This document shows, piece by piece, positions 43,292 through 52,343 of a stretch of DNA of 64,000 nt. Position 1 is the stretch's first letter; the number at the start of each line of letters is the position of its first letter. This stretch comes from Paenibacillus sp. DMB5 (GTDB taxonomy: Bacteria > Bacillota > Bacilli > Paenibacillales > Paenibacillaceae): the NCBI RefSeq assembly GCF_001517085.1, contig NZ_LRAC01000017.1:62001-126000 (forward strand). The letters are read 5' to 3'. A program made the translations under genes and the position numbers. Below the pieces are notes generated by a model, which saw only the letters and a program-made list of their open reading frames with translations, had not been told where the DNA came from and did not search any database.

Positions 43292-44110
43292 TCACCCCTT
43301 CGGATTCAGGCGGTTGGCCCAGGCGTTCATCAGCCCCACCACCACAAATGTAATGACAATCATAATGACAGCGATAACCGAGGCCGCCTGCCAGTCGTTC
43401 AGCGTCATGGCGTTCTGGTACAGGAAGGTGGAGACCACCCGCTCCTTACCGCCGAGCAGCGCCGGTGTTGTATACGCCGTAAGGCTGCCGACAAAGACGA
43501 GAATGCCGCCGATAATCAGGCCCGGCACCGTCAGCGGGAAGGTGATTTTGCGGAATGCGGCAAACGGGGAAGCCCCCAGACTGCGCGCCGCCCGCACCAG
43601 CTCGTGATCCAGATTCTCCATAACCCCGAGCAGGGTGATGATGATCAGCGGCAGGAACAGATGTACAAGCCCGATCATCATTGCCGTCGGCGTGTAGAGG
43701 ATGTCCAGCGGCTTATCGATCAGTCCGGTGTTGACCAGGAAGGAGTTGATCAGCCCTTTTTTGCCGAGAATAATCATCCAGCTAAAAGAACGAACAACCG
43801 GACTCGTCAGCAGCGGAAAAATCGACAATGCCAGAAGAATGCTCTTCTTGCGGGCGCTTGCCCGTGAGATATAATAAGCCGCCGGATAACCGAGCAGCAT
43901 GCAGACCAGCGTTGTCACCACGCTCACCCGGAGCGTAGTCAGCAGGATGCGGTTAAAGTACCCGTCCCGGAAAAAATGCAGATACCCTTCCAGCGTCAGC
44001 TTCCCGTCCTGCACAAAAGTCGAGGCAACCGTCAGCGTAATCGGGACCAGCATGAAGGCCGCAAGGAATAATAGGCCCGGCAGCAGCAGGTACAATGCTT
44101 TTTTGTTCAT
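43292..44110 (-). CDS. ABC importer permease, PotB-like
   Basis: A 272-residue permease with six membrane segments. Its EAA loop reads VRAARSLGASPFAAFRKIT, again the PotB/CysU type. It lies 25 bases after the nucleoside hydrolase stop. The first helix ends in a TVASTFVQDGKLTLEGYLHFF loop that resembles spermidine-type permeases. Confidence 0.92.
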   Translation of the reverse strand: MNKKALYLLLPGLLFLAAFMLVPITLTVASTFVQDGKLTLEGYLHFFRDGYFNRILLTTLRVSVVTTLVCMLLGYPAAYYISRASARKKSILLALSIFPLLTSPVVRSFSWMIILGKKGLINSFLVNTGLIDKPLDILYTPTAMMIGLVHLFLPLIIITLLGVMENLDHELVRAARSLGASPFAAFRKITFPLTVPGLIIGGILVFVGSLTAYTTPALLGGKERVVSTFLYQNAMTLNDWQAASVIAVIMIVITFVVVGLMNAWANRLNPKG

Positions 44111-44135
44111 TCTAATGACTCCCGTCCTTCTTCTG

Positions 44136-45098
44136 CTATTGGTTCAGGCTGTTAAAGCTATTGCTGTTCAAGCTGTGAATGAAGCATTCCAGAAAAGCGG
44201 GCGCATCCACCTCCAGGCAGACACCGGCATTCGCCGGCCGTCCCAAACGGTTCTGGAAATCACAGACGGTCTGGCCGTCGCAGAGGTCACTTCTTGTCTC
44301 AACATCCACAAAGTAATCGCGCACAGTAACGAACGAGCGGTTCAGTGCCACACCCACCGCCAGCGGATCATGCAGCGCACAGGCCTGTACACCGTTCCGT
44401 TCAAAATAACGCGTGCGGTAATCCGCCGTACTCTTCTCCACATAATCACGGATCACCGGATTTTGCAGCTTGCCAATATCGTCTGCGCTTAGCAGCGCCT
44501 TGCGGGTCACATCCAGCCCGACCAGCGTCAGCCGGGGGAACCCGGCCGCCAGCACCAGCTTGGCTGCCTCCGGGTCAACGTACATGTTGTATTCCGCCGT
44601 CGGCGTAATGTTGCCGAAGCTCTGCACCACACCGCCCATCACAATCACCTCGGCGGCATGCTGCGTCAGCTCAGGGCATTTGTGCAGGGCACGCGCAAGA
44701 TTGGTCAGTGGCGCTGTCATAATCAGCGTGACCTCTCCAGGCTGCGCCAGCACCTGGCGGATGATGAAATCCTCCGCCCGTTCTGCTTCAGGCCGCTTCG
44801 TTACCGTCATATCGGCCAGTGCGCCGCCGATGCCGTCCGAGCCGTGTACACGGTGCTCGAACACGCTATCCCGGACCAGCGGCTGGCCTGCCCCGCGGAA
44901 GACCGGAATCTGCCCGGATACGCCGAGCAGCTCCAGAATCTTGCAGGTATTCAGGGTCGCCTGATCCAGCGAGACATTGCCGCTGACGGTGGTAATCCCG
45001 AGAATCTCGAGCTCCCCGCTCGTGACAGCCAGCATAATCGCCAGCGCATCGTCAACTCCTGTATCTACATCGAGAATGACCTTTTTGCGTACTGTCAT
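44136..45098 (-). CDS. Nucleoside hydrolase (IunH/RihA type)
   Basis: A 320-residue enzyme that splits ribonucleosides into base and ribose. The calcium-binding N-terminal motif is VILDVDTGVDDALAI, the central block reads LTNLARAL, MGGVVQSFGNITPTAEYNMYVDPEA, and the C-terminal catalytic His/Asp lie in CALHDPLAVG. The tail is unusual, ending NSNSFNSLNQ. It begins two bases after the stop of the binding-protein gene, so it is inserted inside an ABC importer operon. This placement suggests that the importer brings in nucleosides which are hydrolysed on entry. No signal peptide is present, so it is cytoplasmic. Confidence 0.93.
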   Translation of the reverse strand: MTVRKKVILDVDTGVDDALAIMLAVTSGELEILGITTVSGNVSLDQATLNTCKILELLGVSGQIPVFRGAGQPLVRDSVFEHRVHGSDGIGGALADMTVTKRPEAERAEDFIIRQVLAQPGEVTLIMTAPLTNLARALHKCPELTQHAAEVIVMGGVVQSFGNITPTAEYNMYVDPEAAKLVLAAGFPRLTLVGLDVTRKALLSADDIGKLQNPVIRDYVEKSTADYRTRYFERNGVQACALHDPLAVGVALNRSFVTVRDYFVDVETRSDLCDGQTVCDFQNRLGRPANAGVCLEVDAPAFLECFIHSLNSNSFNSLNQ

Positions 45099-45100
45099 CC

Positions 45101-46186
45101 TTAGCCGCCGATCTCACGGTTGAAACGGTCCGTCCACTCGGTAATGTGCTGGTTCACGAACGACATGTCCAGCTTGCGCAGCTGGCCGATGACATCCGCT
45201 CCGTAAGTCACGCCCACCGCTTCTTCAGGTGTCAGCATAACGTTCATGTTAACCGGGGAATCCACCTTTGCTTTGGCCGATGCCGCCTGTACTTCCTCGC
45301 TCAGCTGCCAGTTGATGAATTCTTCAGCCAGCTCTTTATTGTCACTGCCTTTAACTACGTTAACGGTGTTCATTACAGCATACGCGCCTTCAGATGGTGC
45401 CACGAATTTGGCATCAGGCACAGCCGCCTGCAGATCCTTGAAGTACATTTCCATGATCGGGCCGCCGGCGATTTCCTCCTGGCCGAACATGTTCACATAC
45501 TCGGAGGTCTGGCCGTAGTATTTCACAACATTGCTGTCCAGTTCTTTCAGCTTCGTGAACGCCGTATCTTCATTGAAATCTGCGTTGCCTGCGGCAAGGG
45601 AAGCTGCATCAACGATCATCGGTCCTGCTGTAGCGGTAATCGCCGGCATCGCCAGATTTTTATCAAACTTGGTCCACAGGTCACTCCATGCAGTAACCTC
45701 GCCCGAGGTCAGAGCAGGGTTGTAGGCAATGCCCAGACGTCCAATGGTGTACGCCGGACCGTATTCTGCACCAAGCGGCGCTTTTGCGATATCATAAATA
45801 TTCTGGAGATTCGGAATTTTGCTGCTGTCGATCGTATCAAACAGCCCTTCGTTAATAGCCTGCTGCGCATAATAATCGGACAGATAGACTACGTCCACGT
45901 CTGAGCTGCCCTGGCGTATTTTGTTCAGGCGCTCGGCGTTGTTGCCGATTTCCACGACGATTTTGACATTATGCTCTTTCTCAAACGGTGCATAGACCGC
46001 TTCCTTGAAGAAATCCTCCGAGAAGCCCCAGGTGGAAATGACCAGCTCTGTCGGCTCAGCTGACGCTGTATTTCCTTGGGCCGCGTTATCAGTTCCAGTG
46101 TTGTTGGTCGCCGCATTATTCGCGCCGCAAGCCGCCAGCATAGAAGTCAGGGCCAGTGCCAGGCCGGTAGTCATGATCTTTTTCAT
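45101..46186 (-). CDS. Solute-binding lipoprotein, PotD/AfuA-like
   Basis: A 361-residue lipoprotein: signal MKKIMTTGLALALTSMLAAC, a low-complexity Asn/Thr-rich linker, and a binding fold starting TELVISTWGFSEDFFKEAVY with QGSSDVDVVYLSDYYAQQAI and EEIAGGPIMEMYF. This is the spermidine/putrescine or iron-type class rather than the sugar class. AGGAGG is eight bases before the ATG; the frame is open 20 codons further without support. It is the first gene of the purine operon and has a terminator-like hairpin in front of it. Confidence 0.92.
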   Translation of the reverse strand: MKKIMTTGLALALTSMLAACGANNAATNNTGTDNAAQGNTASAEPTELVISTWGFSEDFFKEAVYAPFEKEHNVKIVVEIGNNAERLNKIRQGSSDVDVVYLSDYYAQQAINEGLFDTIDSSKIPNLQNIYDIAKAPLGAEYGPAYTIGRLGIAYNPALTSGEVTAWSDLWTKFDKNLAMPAITATAGPMIVDAASLAAGNADFNEDTAFTKLKELDSNVVKYYGQTSEYVNMFGQEEIAGGPIMEMYFKDLQAAVPDAKFVAPSEGAYAVMNTVNVVKGSDNKELAEEFINWQLSEEVQAASAKAKVDSPVNMNVMLTPEEAVGVTYGADVIGQLRKLDMSFVNQHITEWTDRFNREIGG

Positions 46187-46230
46187 TAGTAAAAACCTCC
46201 TGAGAATATAATTGTGATCTATTTTTCCAT

Positions 46231-46270
46231 AAAAAAAAGAAAGCATTCTTGTAGGAACAAGAACACTTTC
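46231..46270 (-). terminator. Intrinsic terminator in front of the purine importer operon
   Basis: On the minus strand, GAAAGTGTTCTTGT pairs with ACAAGAATGCTTTC around a TCCT loop, followed by TTTTTTTT. It lies about 100 bases after the frameshifted DUF2294 gene and 44 bases before the binding-protein start. It may simply end the upstream transcript, or it may be an attenuator in the operon leader: two small stems (CCGT/ACGG and CTTTG/CAAAG) lie before it. I do not recognise a known riboswitch. Confidence 0.8.
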
Positions 46271-46368
46271 CTTTGTGTAAACAAAGTCAAGAGCTACCCG
46301 TTATAGAAGGACGGTCTTCGCTTAAGATAGATCAAAAGCAAAAATCCGCAGATATTAAGATAGAGCTG

Positions 46369-46712
46369 TTATTCACCGGCCAGTATCATATTCGTAAAAG
46401 CCCACTGGGTCGGTGCGTCGTAATCTCTGAGCAGAACCTCAATCGTCAGGCCCATCTCTTCTTCAAGCCGTTCTTTGAATCTTTTCTTGAACAGGAGCGA
46501 CATCCGGAAGTCCACTTCCTGCTTAAGCTCCGGCGCCTCGCCCTCAAGGGCGTCGACCGTGGAGACCTGCGGTGCTTGGCGTGAAAGGTAATGACCCGCT
46601 GATCGACAGATACACGGAGCAAGGTCGTCCCGAAACCAAACAATTCCTTGGAGATCTCATTGTAAATCTGGCACATCTTCTTCTTCTGCTCGCTGTTTTC
46701 CAGTTCTGCCAT
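46369..46712 (-). pseudogene. DUF2294-family protein, frameshifted
   Basis: The first half reads MAELENSEQKKKMCQIYNEI and SKELFGFGTTLLRVSVDQRVITFHAKHRRSP. The second half, in another frame, reads VDALEGEAPELKQEVDFRMS, then LLFKKRFKERLEEEMGLTIE, and runs to a TAA at 46369. Together they make about 115 residues with the DUF2294 pattern (a short helical head, a strand with an arginine-rich turn, and a long helix). The frames meet at about 46556-46562 and differ by one missing base. The start has AGGTGG upstream. Function of the family is unsettled. Intact motifs on both sides make an error or a recent mutation likely. Confidence 0.75.
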
Positions 46713-46852
46713 GAAACCACCTTTGAAAACCAGAATATCGTACAATCACATCGAGATTAATTGCTATTATACATAGTTAAAGTATTTTCGGCAACAAAAA
46801 AACTAAATCTAACATGAAAGTAACGCTAAACACGAACATTAATTGGCGAAGG

Positions 46853-47022
46853 TAGTGTTTTTGCTCTTGATTCTGCCGTTTCGGCTGCGTAGGCTAAATC
46901 AAGGGCATTTTTGCTCTTGATTCTGCCGTTTCGCCCGTGTGAGCTGAAATCAGGGGCATTTTTGCTCTTGATTCTGCCGTTTGGGCTGCGTAGGCTGAAA
47001 TCAAGGGCATTTTTGCTCTTCA
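46853..47022. repeat. 50-51-bp hairpin tandem array, family 2, copy A
   Basis: Three full units and a partial one, with steps of 50, 51 and 51 bp. Each has a stem close to ATCAAGGGC / GCTCTTGAT around a T-rich loop, joined by CTGCCGTTTCGGCTGCGTAG-like spacers. It lies in the ~400-bp gap between the DUF2294 gene and the alpha-galactosidase; apart from a terminator I see nothing else there. The same hairpin recurs at 60191-60440. Confidence 0.9.
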
Positions 47023-47046
47023 CTTTTTATTGTTCCCATGTGAAAT

Positions 47047-47070
47047 AAAAAAAGCCAGGTTTCCCTGGCT
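47047..47070 (-). terminator. Terminator of the alpha-galactosidase gene
   Basis: On the minus strand, GCCAGG and CCTGGC around GAAA are followed by TTTTTTT, about 50 bases after the stop codon. Confidence 0.9.
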
Positions 47071-47116
47071 CATTTACAGCTATTCATTTAATTAATCCTT
47101 TGTTTAATTAATCCCA

Positions 47117-49273
47117 CTAACCCTGCGCTCTCAAGTGGAAGCAGCCGCTCACATAATCGCGCTGGATGTCCGGCAGCGCCAGCCCGGCCTGCATCAGCCG
47201 GTCACCGCCGAAGACTTCACCGCTATCCAGCACCTTGTAGTCGAGATCCGGATTCAGGCCGCGGACTTTCAGCGTCCGGCGTGCCGGATATGGCACCGCC
47301 ATTACACGGAAGTAATAAACCAGCGCCTCGCGCTGATCGTCCGAGACGAACATCCATGCCGTTTCATTACCTTCGAACGGACTCTGCAGGCGGTACAGGT
47401 TGCCCTGCTGCACTAGGCTGCGTATTTCCTTATAATTCGCTACCTGCTGCTTCACCAGTTCCTTTTCTTCGTCGGTGAACTTCGTCAGGTCAAGCTCGTA
47501 GCCAAAGTTACCGGACATGGCGACATCCCCGCGGAACGACAGCGGTGTAACCCGGCCGACCTGGTGATTTGGCACTGCCGAGACATGCGCGCCCATCGCG
47601 CTTATCGGATACACCATACTGGTTCCGTACTGAATCTTCAGGCGCTCTGCCGCGTCGGTGTCGTCGCTGGTCCAGGTCTGCGGCATGTAGTAGAGCATAC
47701 CCGGGTCGAACCGGCCGCCGCCGCTGGAGCAGCTTTCGAACAGAATATGCGGGAAATCACCCGTCAGGCGGTCGATCAGCTCATACAGCCCCAGTACATA
47801 ACGGTGGGCAGTTTCAGCCTGACGCTCAACTGGCAGCTCAGCCGAGCCAATCTCCGTCAGGTTACGGTTCATATCCCATTTCACATAGGCGATAGGCACG
47901 CTGGAGAAAATTTTGCTGAGCGCGTTATACACATAATCCCGTACCTCGGCACGCGTCAGATCAAGCACGAGCTGCCAGCGCGCTTCCGTCCGCCGGCGTC
48001 CGGGTACATGCAGGCACCAGTCCGGATGCGCGCGGTACAGGTCGCTGTCCGGGGAGATCATTTCCGGCTCAACCCACAGGCCGAACTGCATGCCCAGATC
48101 ATTAACCCGCTTCGCCACATCGGCCAGTCCGCCGGGCAGCTTGCGCAGATCCTCGGTCCAGTCGCCGAGTGAAGAGTTGTCGGCATCACGCTTGCCGAAC
48201 CAGCCGTCATCGAGCACGAACAGCTCGATGCCCAGCTTGGAGCCTTCGGCCGCAATATCAACCAGCTTATCGGCATTAAAGTTGAAATAGGTAGCTTCCC
48301 AGTTGTTAACGAGAATCGGCCGCTCTTTATCACGGAAGGTTCCTCTGACCAGACGTGTACGGTACAGGCGGTGATAAGTCCGCGACATGCCGCCGAGGCC
48401 CTCAGCCGAATAAACCATTACCGCTTCGGGTGTCTGGAAGCTCTCTCCCGGAGCCAGCCGCCAGGAGAAATCAAACGGGTTCAGCCCGATGCCCAGCCGG
48501 GTATGGCTGAACGCATCCACTTCGGCTTCAATAGCGAAGCCGCCGCTGTAGACCAGAGAGAAGCCATATACTTCTCCCTGGTGCTCGTCTGTTCCCGGCT
48601 TGGCCAGCGCGGCAAACGGATTGTGCTGATGGCTGCTCATGCCGCGGCGGGACTGCAGTGCCGTCGTGCCTTGCTCCAGCCGTCTGCGGGTCAGATTGGC
48701 TTCCCGCGACCAGCCGCCGGACAGATAGATTAGATCGAACTGGCCGTCTTCCGGGAAATCAACGGAAGCGCTCAGCGCGCGCAGCAGATCCAGCGGGGCC
48801 TGCCCGTCATTGACCAGCTCCACCGAGCGGGCAACGACATCCGTGTCGCGGTATACAGTATATCGCAGTATTACATTCAGCGAGGCATAATCATCGCGCA
48901 GCGTAATCTCCAGCGTATCCGCTTCTTCCGGCGATTCCACATATATAGACGGAAGTCCGGCAAGCTGAGGCTTGCCCGCCAGCACCCGGTATCCGGTATA
49001 TTGCAGCTCTGTAATCCGCGTACCATCTTGCAGCTTGACCTGGTAGGCCGGCACCCTGTAATCTCCTGTGCCGTACTGCGGATATTCCTGCGGAAGCCGG
49101 TCAAGCGCAGTGCCAACACCCAGATGCGGCAGACCGTCCAAATTGCCGTCATGGCGCAGCTTCTTGCCCCAGTATACGTGCATCGGATAGTTATTATAAA
49201 GACCGATAATATAGCTCATACCCTTGCTCTGCAGATGAAAGATTCCCTTGTCTTCCTGTACCCAAATCGCCAT
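47117..49273 (-). CDS. Alpha-galactosidase, GH36
   Basis: A 718-residue cytoplasmic enzyme. The nucleophile is Asp467 in YVKWDMNRNLTEIG, and the acid/base is Asp537 in TWTSDDTDAAERL; their 70-residue distance matches characterised GH36 enzymes. An N-terminal beta-sandwich (about 1-320) precedes the barrel (FVLDDGWFGKRDADNSSLGDW). It removes alpha-1,6-galactose from raffinose-type sugars or galactomannan fragments. The ATG has AAGGAG seven bases upstream; the frame stays open into the repeat array upstream, which is not coding. It follows the beta-mannosidase gene on the same strand, with a hairpin array between them. The pair fits galactomannan breakdown. Confidence 0.95.
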   Translation of the reverse strand: MAIWVQEDKGIFHLQSKGMSYIIGLYNNYPMHVYWGKKLRHDGNLDGLPHLGVGTALDRLPQEYPQYGTGDYRVPAYQVKLQDGTRITELQYTGYRVLAGKPQLAGLPSIYVESPEEADTLEITLRDDYASLNVILRYTVYRDTDVVARSVELVNDGQAPLDLLRALSASVDFPEDGQFDLIYLSGGWSREANLTRRRLEQGTTALQSRRGMSSHQHNPFAALAKPGTDEHQGEVYGFSLVYSGGFAIEAEVDAFSHTRLGIGLNPFDFSWRLAPGESFQTPEAVMVYSAEGLGGMSRTYHRLYRTRLVRGTFRDKERPILVNNWEATYFNFNADKLVDIAAEGSKLGIELFVLDDGWFGKRDADNSSLGDWTEDLRKLPGGLADVAKRVNDLGMQFGLWVEPEMISPDSDLYRAHPDWCLHVPGRRRTEARWQLVLDLTRAEVRDYVYNALSKIFSSVPIAYVKWDMNRNLTEIGSAELPVERQAETAHRYVLGLYELIDRLTGDFPHILFESCSSGGGRFDPGMLYYMPQTWTSDDTDAAERLKIQYGTSMVYPISAMGAHVSAVPNHQVGRVTPLSFRGDVAMSGNFGYELDLTKFTDEEKELVKQQVANYKEIRSLVQQGNLYRLQSPFEGNETAWMFVSDDQREALVYYFRVMAVPYPARRTLKVRGLNPDLDYKVLDSGEVFGGDRLMQAGLALPDIQRDYVSGCFHLRAQG

Positions 49274-49358
49274 TTTCCGGCTCCTTCTCCCTAATAGATA
49301 GGTATATTTTGTTCCACTCCGCCAATTTGTCCGCGTTGGATGAATGTAGTGGGGAAAT

Positions 49359-49590
49359 AGAGGGATTTTTCCCTCTATTTCTGCCCTGGCAGCTCCCTTC
49401 GGCCCCAATCAGAGGGATTTTTCCCTCTATTTCTGCCCTGGCGGCCTCCTTCGGCCCCAATCAGAGGGATTTTTCCCTCTATTTCTGCCCTGGCAGCCCA
49501 CTTCGGCCCCAATCAGAGGGATTTTTCCCTCTATTTCTGCCCTGAGAGCTCCCACTAGCCTCTACCAGAGGGACTCTATCCTCTAACTCA
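49359..49590. repeat. 52-bp hairpin tandem array, family 3
   Basis: Five units with a constant 52-bp step (starting near 49359, 49411, 49463, 49515 and 49567). Each holds the stem AGAGGGA/TCCCTCT around a T loop, followed by ATTTCTGCCCTGGCAGC and TTCGGCCCCAATC. The last unit is diverged. The array occupies most of the 373-bp gap upstream of the alpha-galactosidase gene. Confidence 0.93.
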
Positions 49591-49646
49591 CCGTTCTGCA
49601 CAAGAAGACTTCCAGCTTGCGTATCTTCATGGCTATGCCGCCCGCC

Positions 49647-52331
49647 TTACTTCACATAATCCGCCATTGAGCGGACTTCCAGCCCTTGCGGAACAGCAGG
49701 AGTGAAATCCGGCGCACCAGCGCCAGCTTTCGCCTCGTTTATTAGTCCGGCACCAGTAGCCGCAGCTTCCACTCCAGCTCTAGCCCCGTCACTTCCTCCG
49801 GCTTCCAACCCGGCACTTGCCGCAGCCTCAGTACTTCCTCCAGCCTCCGCGCCTGCTGTCACGCCGCCGCTCCGCAGGAACTGTACCGTCTTCTCCTCCC
49901 CCGGAAGCAGGTCGAAGAAGTTGTCGGAGAAGATACCTTCCTGCTCCGCCGTCAGGTATACGCCTCTGGCCAGCACGTCGCTGCTGACGGTGAAGCTCAG
50001 GCCGCCGCTGCCCGGCACCTCTGCTACTGTCAGAGCCGGCTGCTCCAGCTTCAGCTCTTTAGCCTCGGCAAAGTAATGCTCCTTGCGCTCTACCAGAGCG
50101 CCGTCAACCAGCAACGAGGCTACCAGCACGACCTGGTCAGCCCCACTGCCCCCCAGCAGCTCCGCCACCGGCACAGAGAACACCACCGCTGACGAATCAG
50201 CCTCCAGCTGCAGGGGCTGATTCCACTCCTTCAGCACAGCTCCGCTGAAGTCATGCAGCCGGACCACCAGCTCCCCGGCCAACGCTTCCCGCAGGTCAGA
50301 AACTGCATGAACCTGCAGTTTCTCCCCGTCCATCGCCTCCACAGAGAGCAGAACATCCTTGAAGCTCCGGCGCGCAGTATACTGCAGCGCCTTCCAGCGG
50401 CCGTAGTAGTCCATCCCGGCCCAGGAAGCCACCGGCCAGCAGTCATTCATCTGCCAGTACAGGGTGCCCATGCAGTAAGGCTTGTTCCGGCGGTGGCTCT
50501 CAATGGCCATCCGCATGGCTTCTGCCTGCAGAATCTGGCTCATATACAGGAACGACCGGAAATCCTTCGGCTCCGGCAGATAGATGTCCATATATTCCTT
50601 GATGATCTGATTGCCGCGCCCGTTCTTCTGGTGGGCCAGCATCACTTCCGACTCCAGCTCCATGTCCTTCTCTTCCGCGTAGGTCAGTACCGATTTCAGC
50701 TCAGGGAAGGATTGGAAGCCGTATTCGCTCATGAAGCGGCCAACCTTTACATTGTAGTTCTCGAACGGCTCAATACCGTGCCACACGCCCCAGTAATGAA
50801 TATCCCCGTCGCCTGCAATCCGCACAGAGTGCTGGTCGATATCATTCGTAAGCTCACGGAGCGGAGAGGACGGCCAGTATTCCATACCCGGATGATGAGC
50901 TGCTACCGCCTCCGGCAGAATCCGGTGGAAAATGTCTTCATAAGCGTTCCACAGCGTCTCACGGATTTCGGCACTCAGCTTCTCCTTCCAGCCCCAGCCC
51001 TTATTCTCCTCGAATTGCGCCCAGGCAGAGTCAATCTCGTTATTGCCGCACCAGAGTGCAATACAAGGATGATTGCGCAGCCGCTTCACATTATAAGCTG
51101 CTTCCTTTTGCACATTCGCCAGGAACGCCTCATCTCCCGGGTACATGCTGCAGGCAAACATAAAGTCCTGCCACACCAGCAGGCCGTATTCGTCACACAG
51201 CCGGTAAAAATCATCCTCCTCATAAAAGCCGCCGCCCCACACCCGCAGCATGTTCATATTCGACGCTGCCGCTGATGCGATCTCATGCCGGTAGCGTGCT
51301 TCCGTTACTTCCGTAATAAAGCTGTCATTCGGTATATGGTTGGCACCCTTAGCGAACACCGGCACACCGTTAAGCTCGAACTTAAATGAAGCGCCTTTCG
51401 CATCCGGTTTGCGGATCAGCTTGATTTCCCGCAGACCGGTCTTCACTTCAGCACCAGCGAGCACAGCCCCATTTTCGAGCAGCTCCACCCGGAACGATGT
51501 TAACTCAGGCGCTCCCAGCCCGTTGCACCACCACAGGCGCGGCTGATTAATCACCAGCTCCAGCTCTACCAAGCCCTTACCCGGTTCCAATGTAACTTCC
51601 CGCGTCCACTCCTGCCCTTCAGCAGTAATCCGCAGTGTTCCCGCCCATGTTCCCGGCGTATCCACTTCCACTATTGCTGTCACCCGTGCCGACGCCTGTT
51701 TAACCTCATCCTGGCGGATGTACACATCGGCAATTGCCGCAGCAGTCCGTCCGGTAAGCACCGCTTCACGCCAGATACCGCTGGTCAGAAAACGCGGGCC
51801 CCAGTCCCAGCCGTAATGATACGGCGCTTTGCGCGCGAATACGCTGATCCTTTTCTCCTCAAGACCACCCAGCTCGGACTGGTCATTCGGCGCCGGCAGA
51901 TCATAACCCAGCTTCTCCAGCTTCGGCAGATCCTCTGCCACCACAGAGCGGAATCTCACCACAATCTCATTCTCTCCGGCCCGCAGCAACCCTTTGACAT
52001 CCACCGTCCACGCCAGGAACATATTATCTGCAGAAAGCGCATGCACATTGTTCACGTAGACATCAGCATACGTATCCAGTCCGGCAAAATTAAGCTCGGT
52101 AACCGTCAGGTTCTGCCAATCCTCATCCAGCTGCAATATCGTTCTGTACTCCCAGTCCTTTTTGTCAATCCACTGCAGCTCGTGCTCGTTCTTTCCATAA
52201 AAGGGCTGCGGAATCAGTCCGTTGCGCAGCAGGTCCGTATGCACCGTACCCGGCACAACTGCCGGAAACCATTTTTCCTCACCGCAGGCCCTGAATTCCC
52301 AATTTGTTAAAGCAAGTTGTTTGTGCGTCAT
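49647..52331 (-). CDS. Beta-mannosidase, GH2
   Basis: An 894-residue cytoplasmic enzyme. The N-terminal sandwich reads VPGTVHTDLLRNGLIPQPF and LQWIDKKDWEYRT, hallmark sequences of beta-mannosidase. Acid/base Glu432 is in ALWCGNNEIDSAW, and nucleophile Glu536 is in FMSEYGFQSFPE. It releases mannose from the non-reducing end of manno-oligosaccharides. The last ~90 residues include a low-complexity Ala/Gly/Glu stretch (about 820-865) that splits the C-terminal sandwich and is unlike the rest of the enzyme. AGGAGG lies four bases before the ATG. It is divergent from the plus-strand sugar importer and upstream of the alpha-galactosidase, supporting a galactomannan module. Confidence 0.95.
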   Translation of the reverse strand: MTHKQLALTNWEFRACGEEKWFPAVVPGTVHTDLLRNGLIPQPFYGKNEHELQWIDKKDWEYRTILQLDEDWQNLTVTELNFAGLDTYADVYVNNVHALSADNMFLAWTVDVKGLLRAGENEIVVRFRSVVAEDLPKLEKLGYDLPAPNDQSELGGLEEKRISVFARKAPYHYGWDWGPRFLTSGIWREAVLTGRTAAAIADVYIRQDEVKQASARVTAIVEVDTPGTWAGTLRITAEGQEWTREVTLEPGKGLVELELVINQPRLWWCNGLGAPELTSFRVELLENGAVLAGAEVKTGLREIKLIRKPDAKGASFKFELNGVPVFAKGANHIPNDSFITEVTEARYRHEIASAAASNMNMLRVWGGGFYEEDDFYRLCDEYGLLVWQDFMFACSMYPGDEAFLANVQKEAAYNVKRLRNHPCIALWCGNNEIDSAWAQFEENKGWGWKEKLSAEIRETLWNAYEDIFHRILPEAVAAHHPGMEYWPSSPLRELTNDIDQHSVRIAGDGDIHYWGVWHGIEPFENYNVKVGRFMSEYGFQSFPELKSVLTYAEEKDMELESEVMLAHQKNGRGNQIIKEYMDIYLPEPKDFRSFLYMSQILQAEAMRMAIESHRRNKPYCMGTLYWQMNDCWPVASWAGMDYYGRWKALQYTARRSFKDVLLSVEAMDGEKLQVHAVSDLREALAGELVVRLHDFSGAVLKEWNQPLQLEADSSAVVFSVPVAELLGGSGADQVVLVASLLVDGALVERKEHYFAEAKELKLEQPALTVAEVPGSGGLSFTVSSDVLARGVYLTAEQEGIFSDNFFDLLPGEEKTVQFLRSGGVTAGAEAGGSTEAAASAGLEAGGSDGARAGVEAAATGAGLINEAKAGAGAPDFTPAVPQGLEVRSMADYVK

Positions 52332-52343
52332 GAGTCCTCCTAA

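Noticed and set aside
46187..46368. Purine riboswitch in front of the purine importer operon
   Set aside because: The conserved three-way-junction sequences of the purine aptamer are not present; only a terminator hairpin and two small stems are visible.
46826..47023. Open frame through the 50-51-bp repeat (KSKNALDF-like peptide repeats)
   Set aside because: Open only because the repeat step is near a multiple of three; no ribosome site, and the hairpin rather than the peptide is conserved.
49359..49590. CRISPR array
   Set aside because: The 52-bp units are contiguous near-identical copies without unique spacers, and there are no cas genes in the window.
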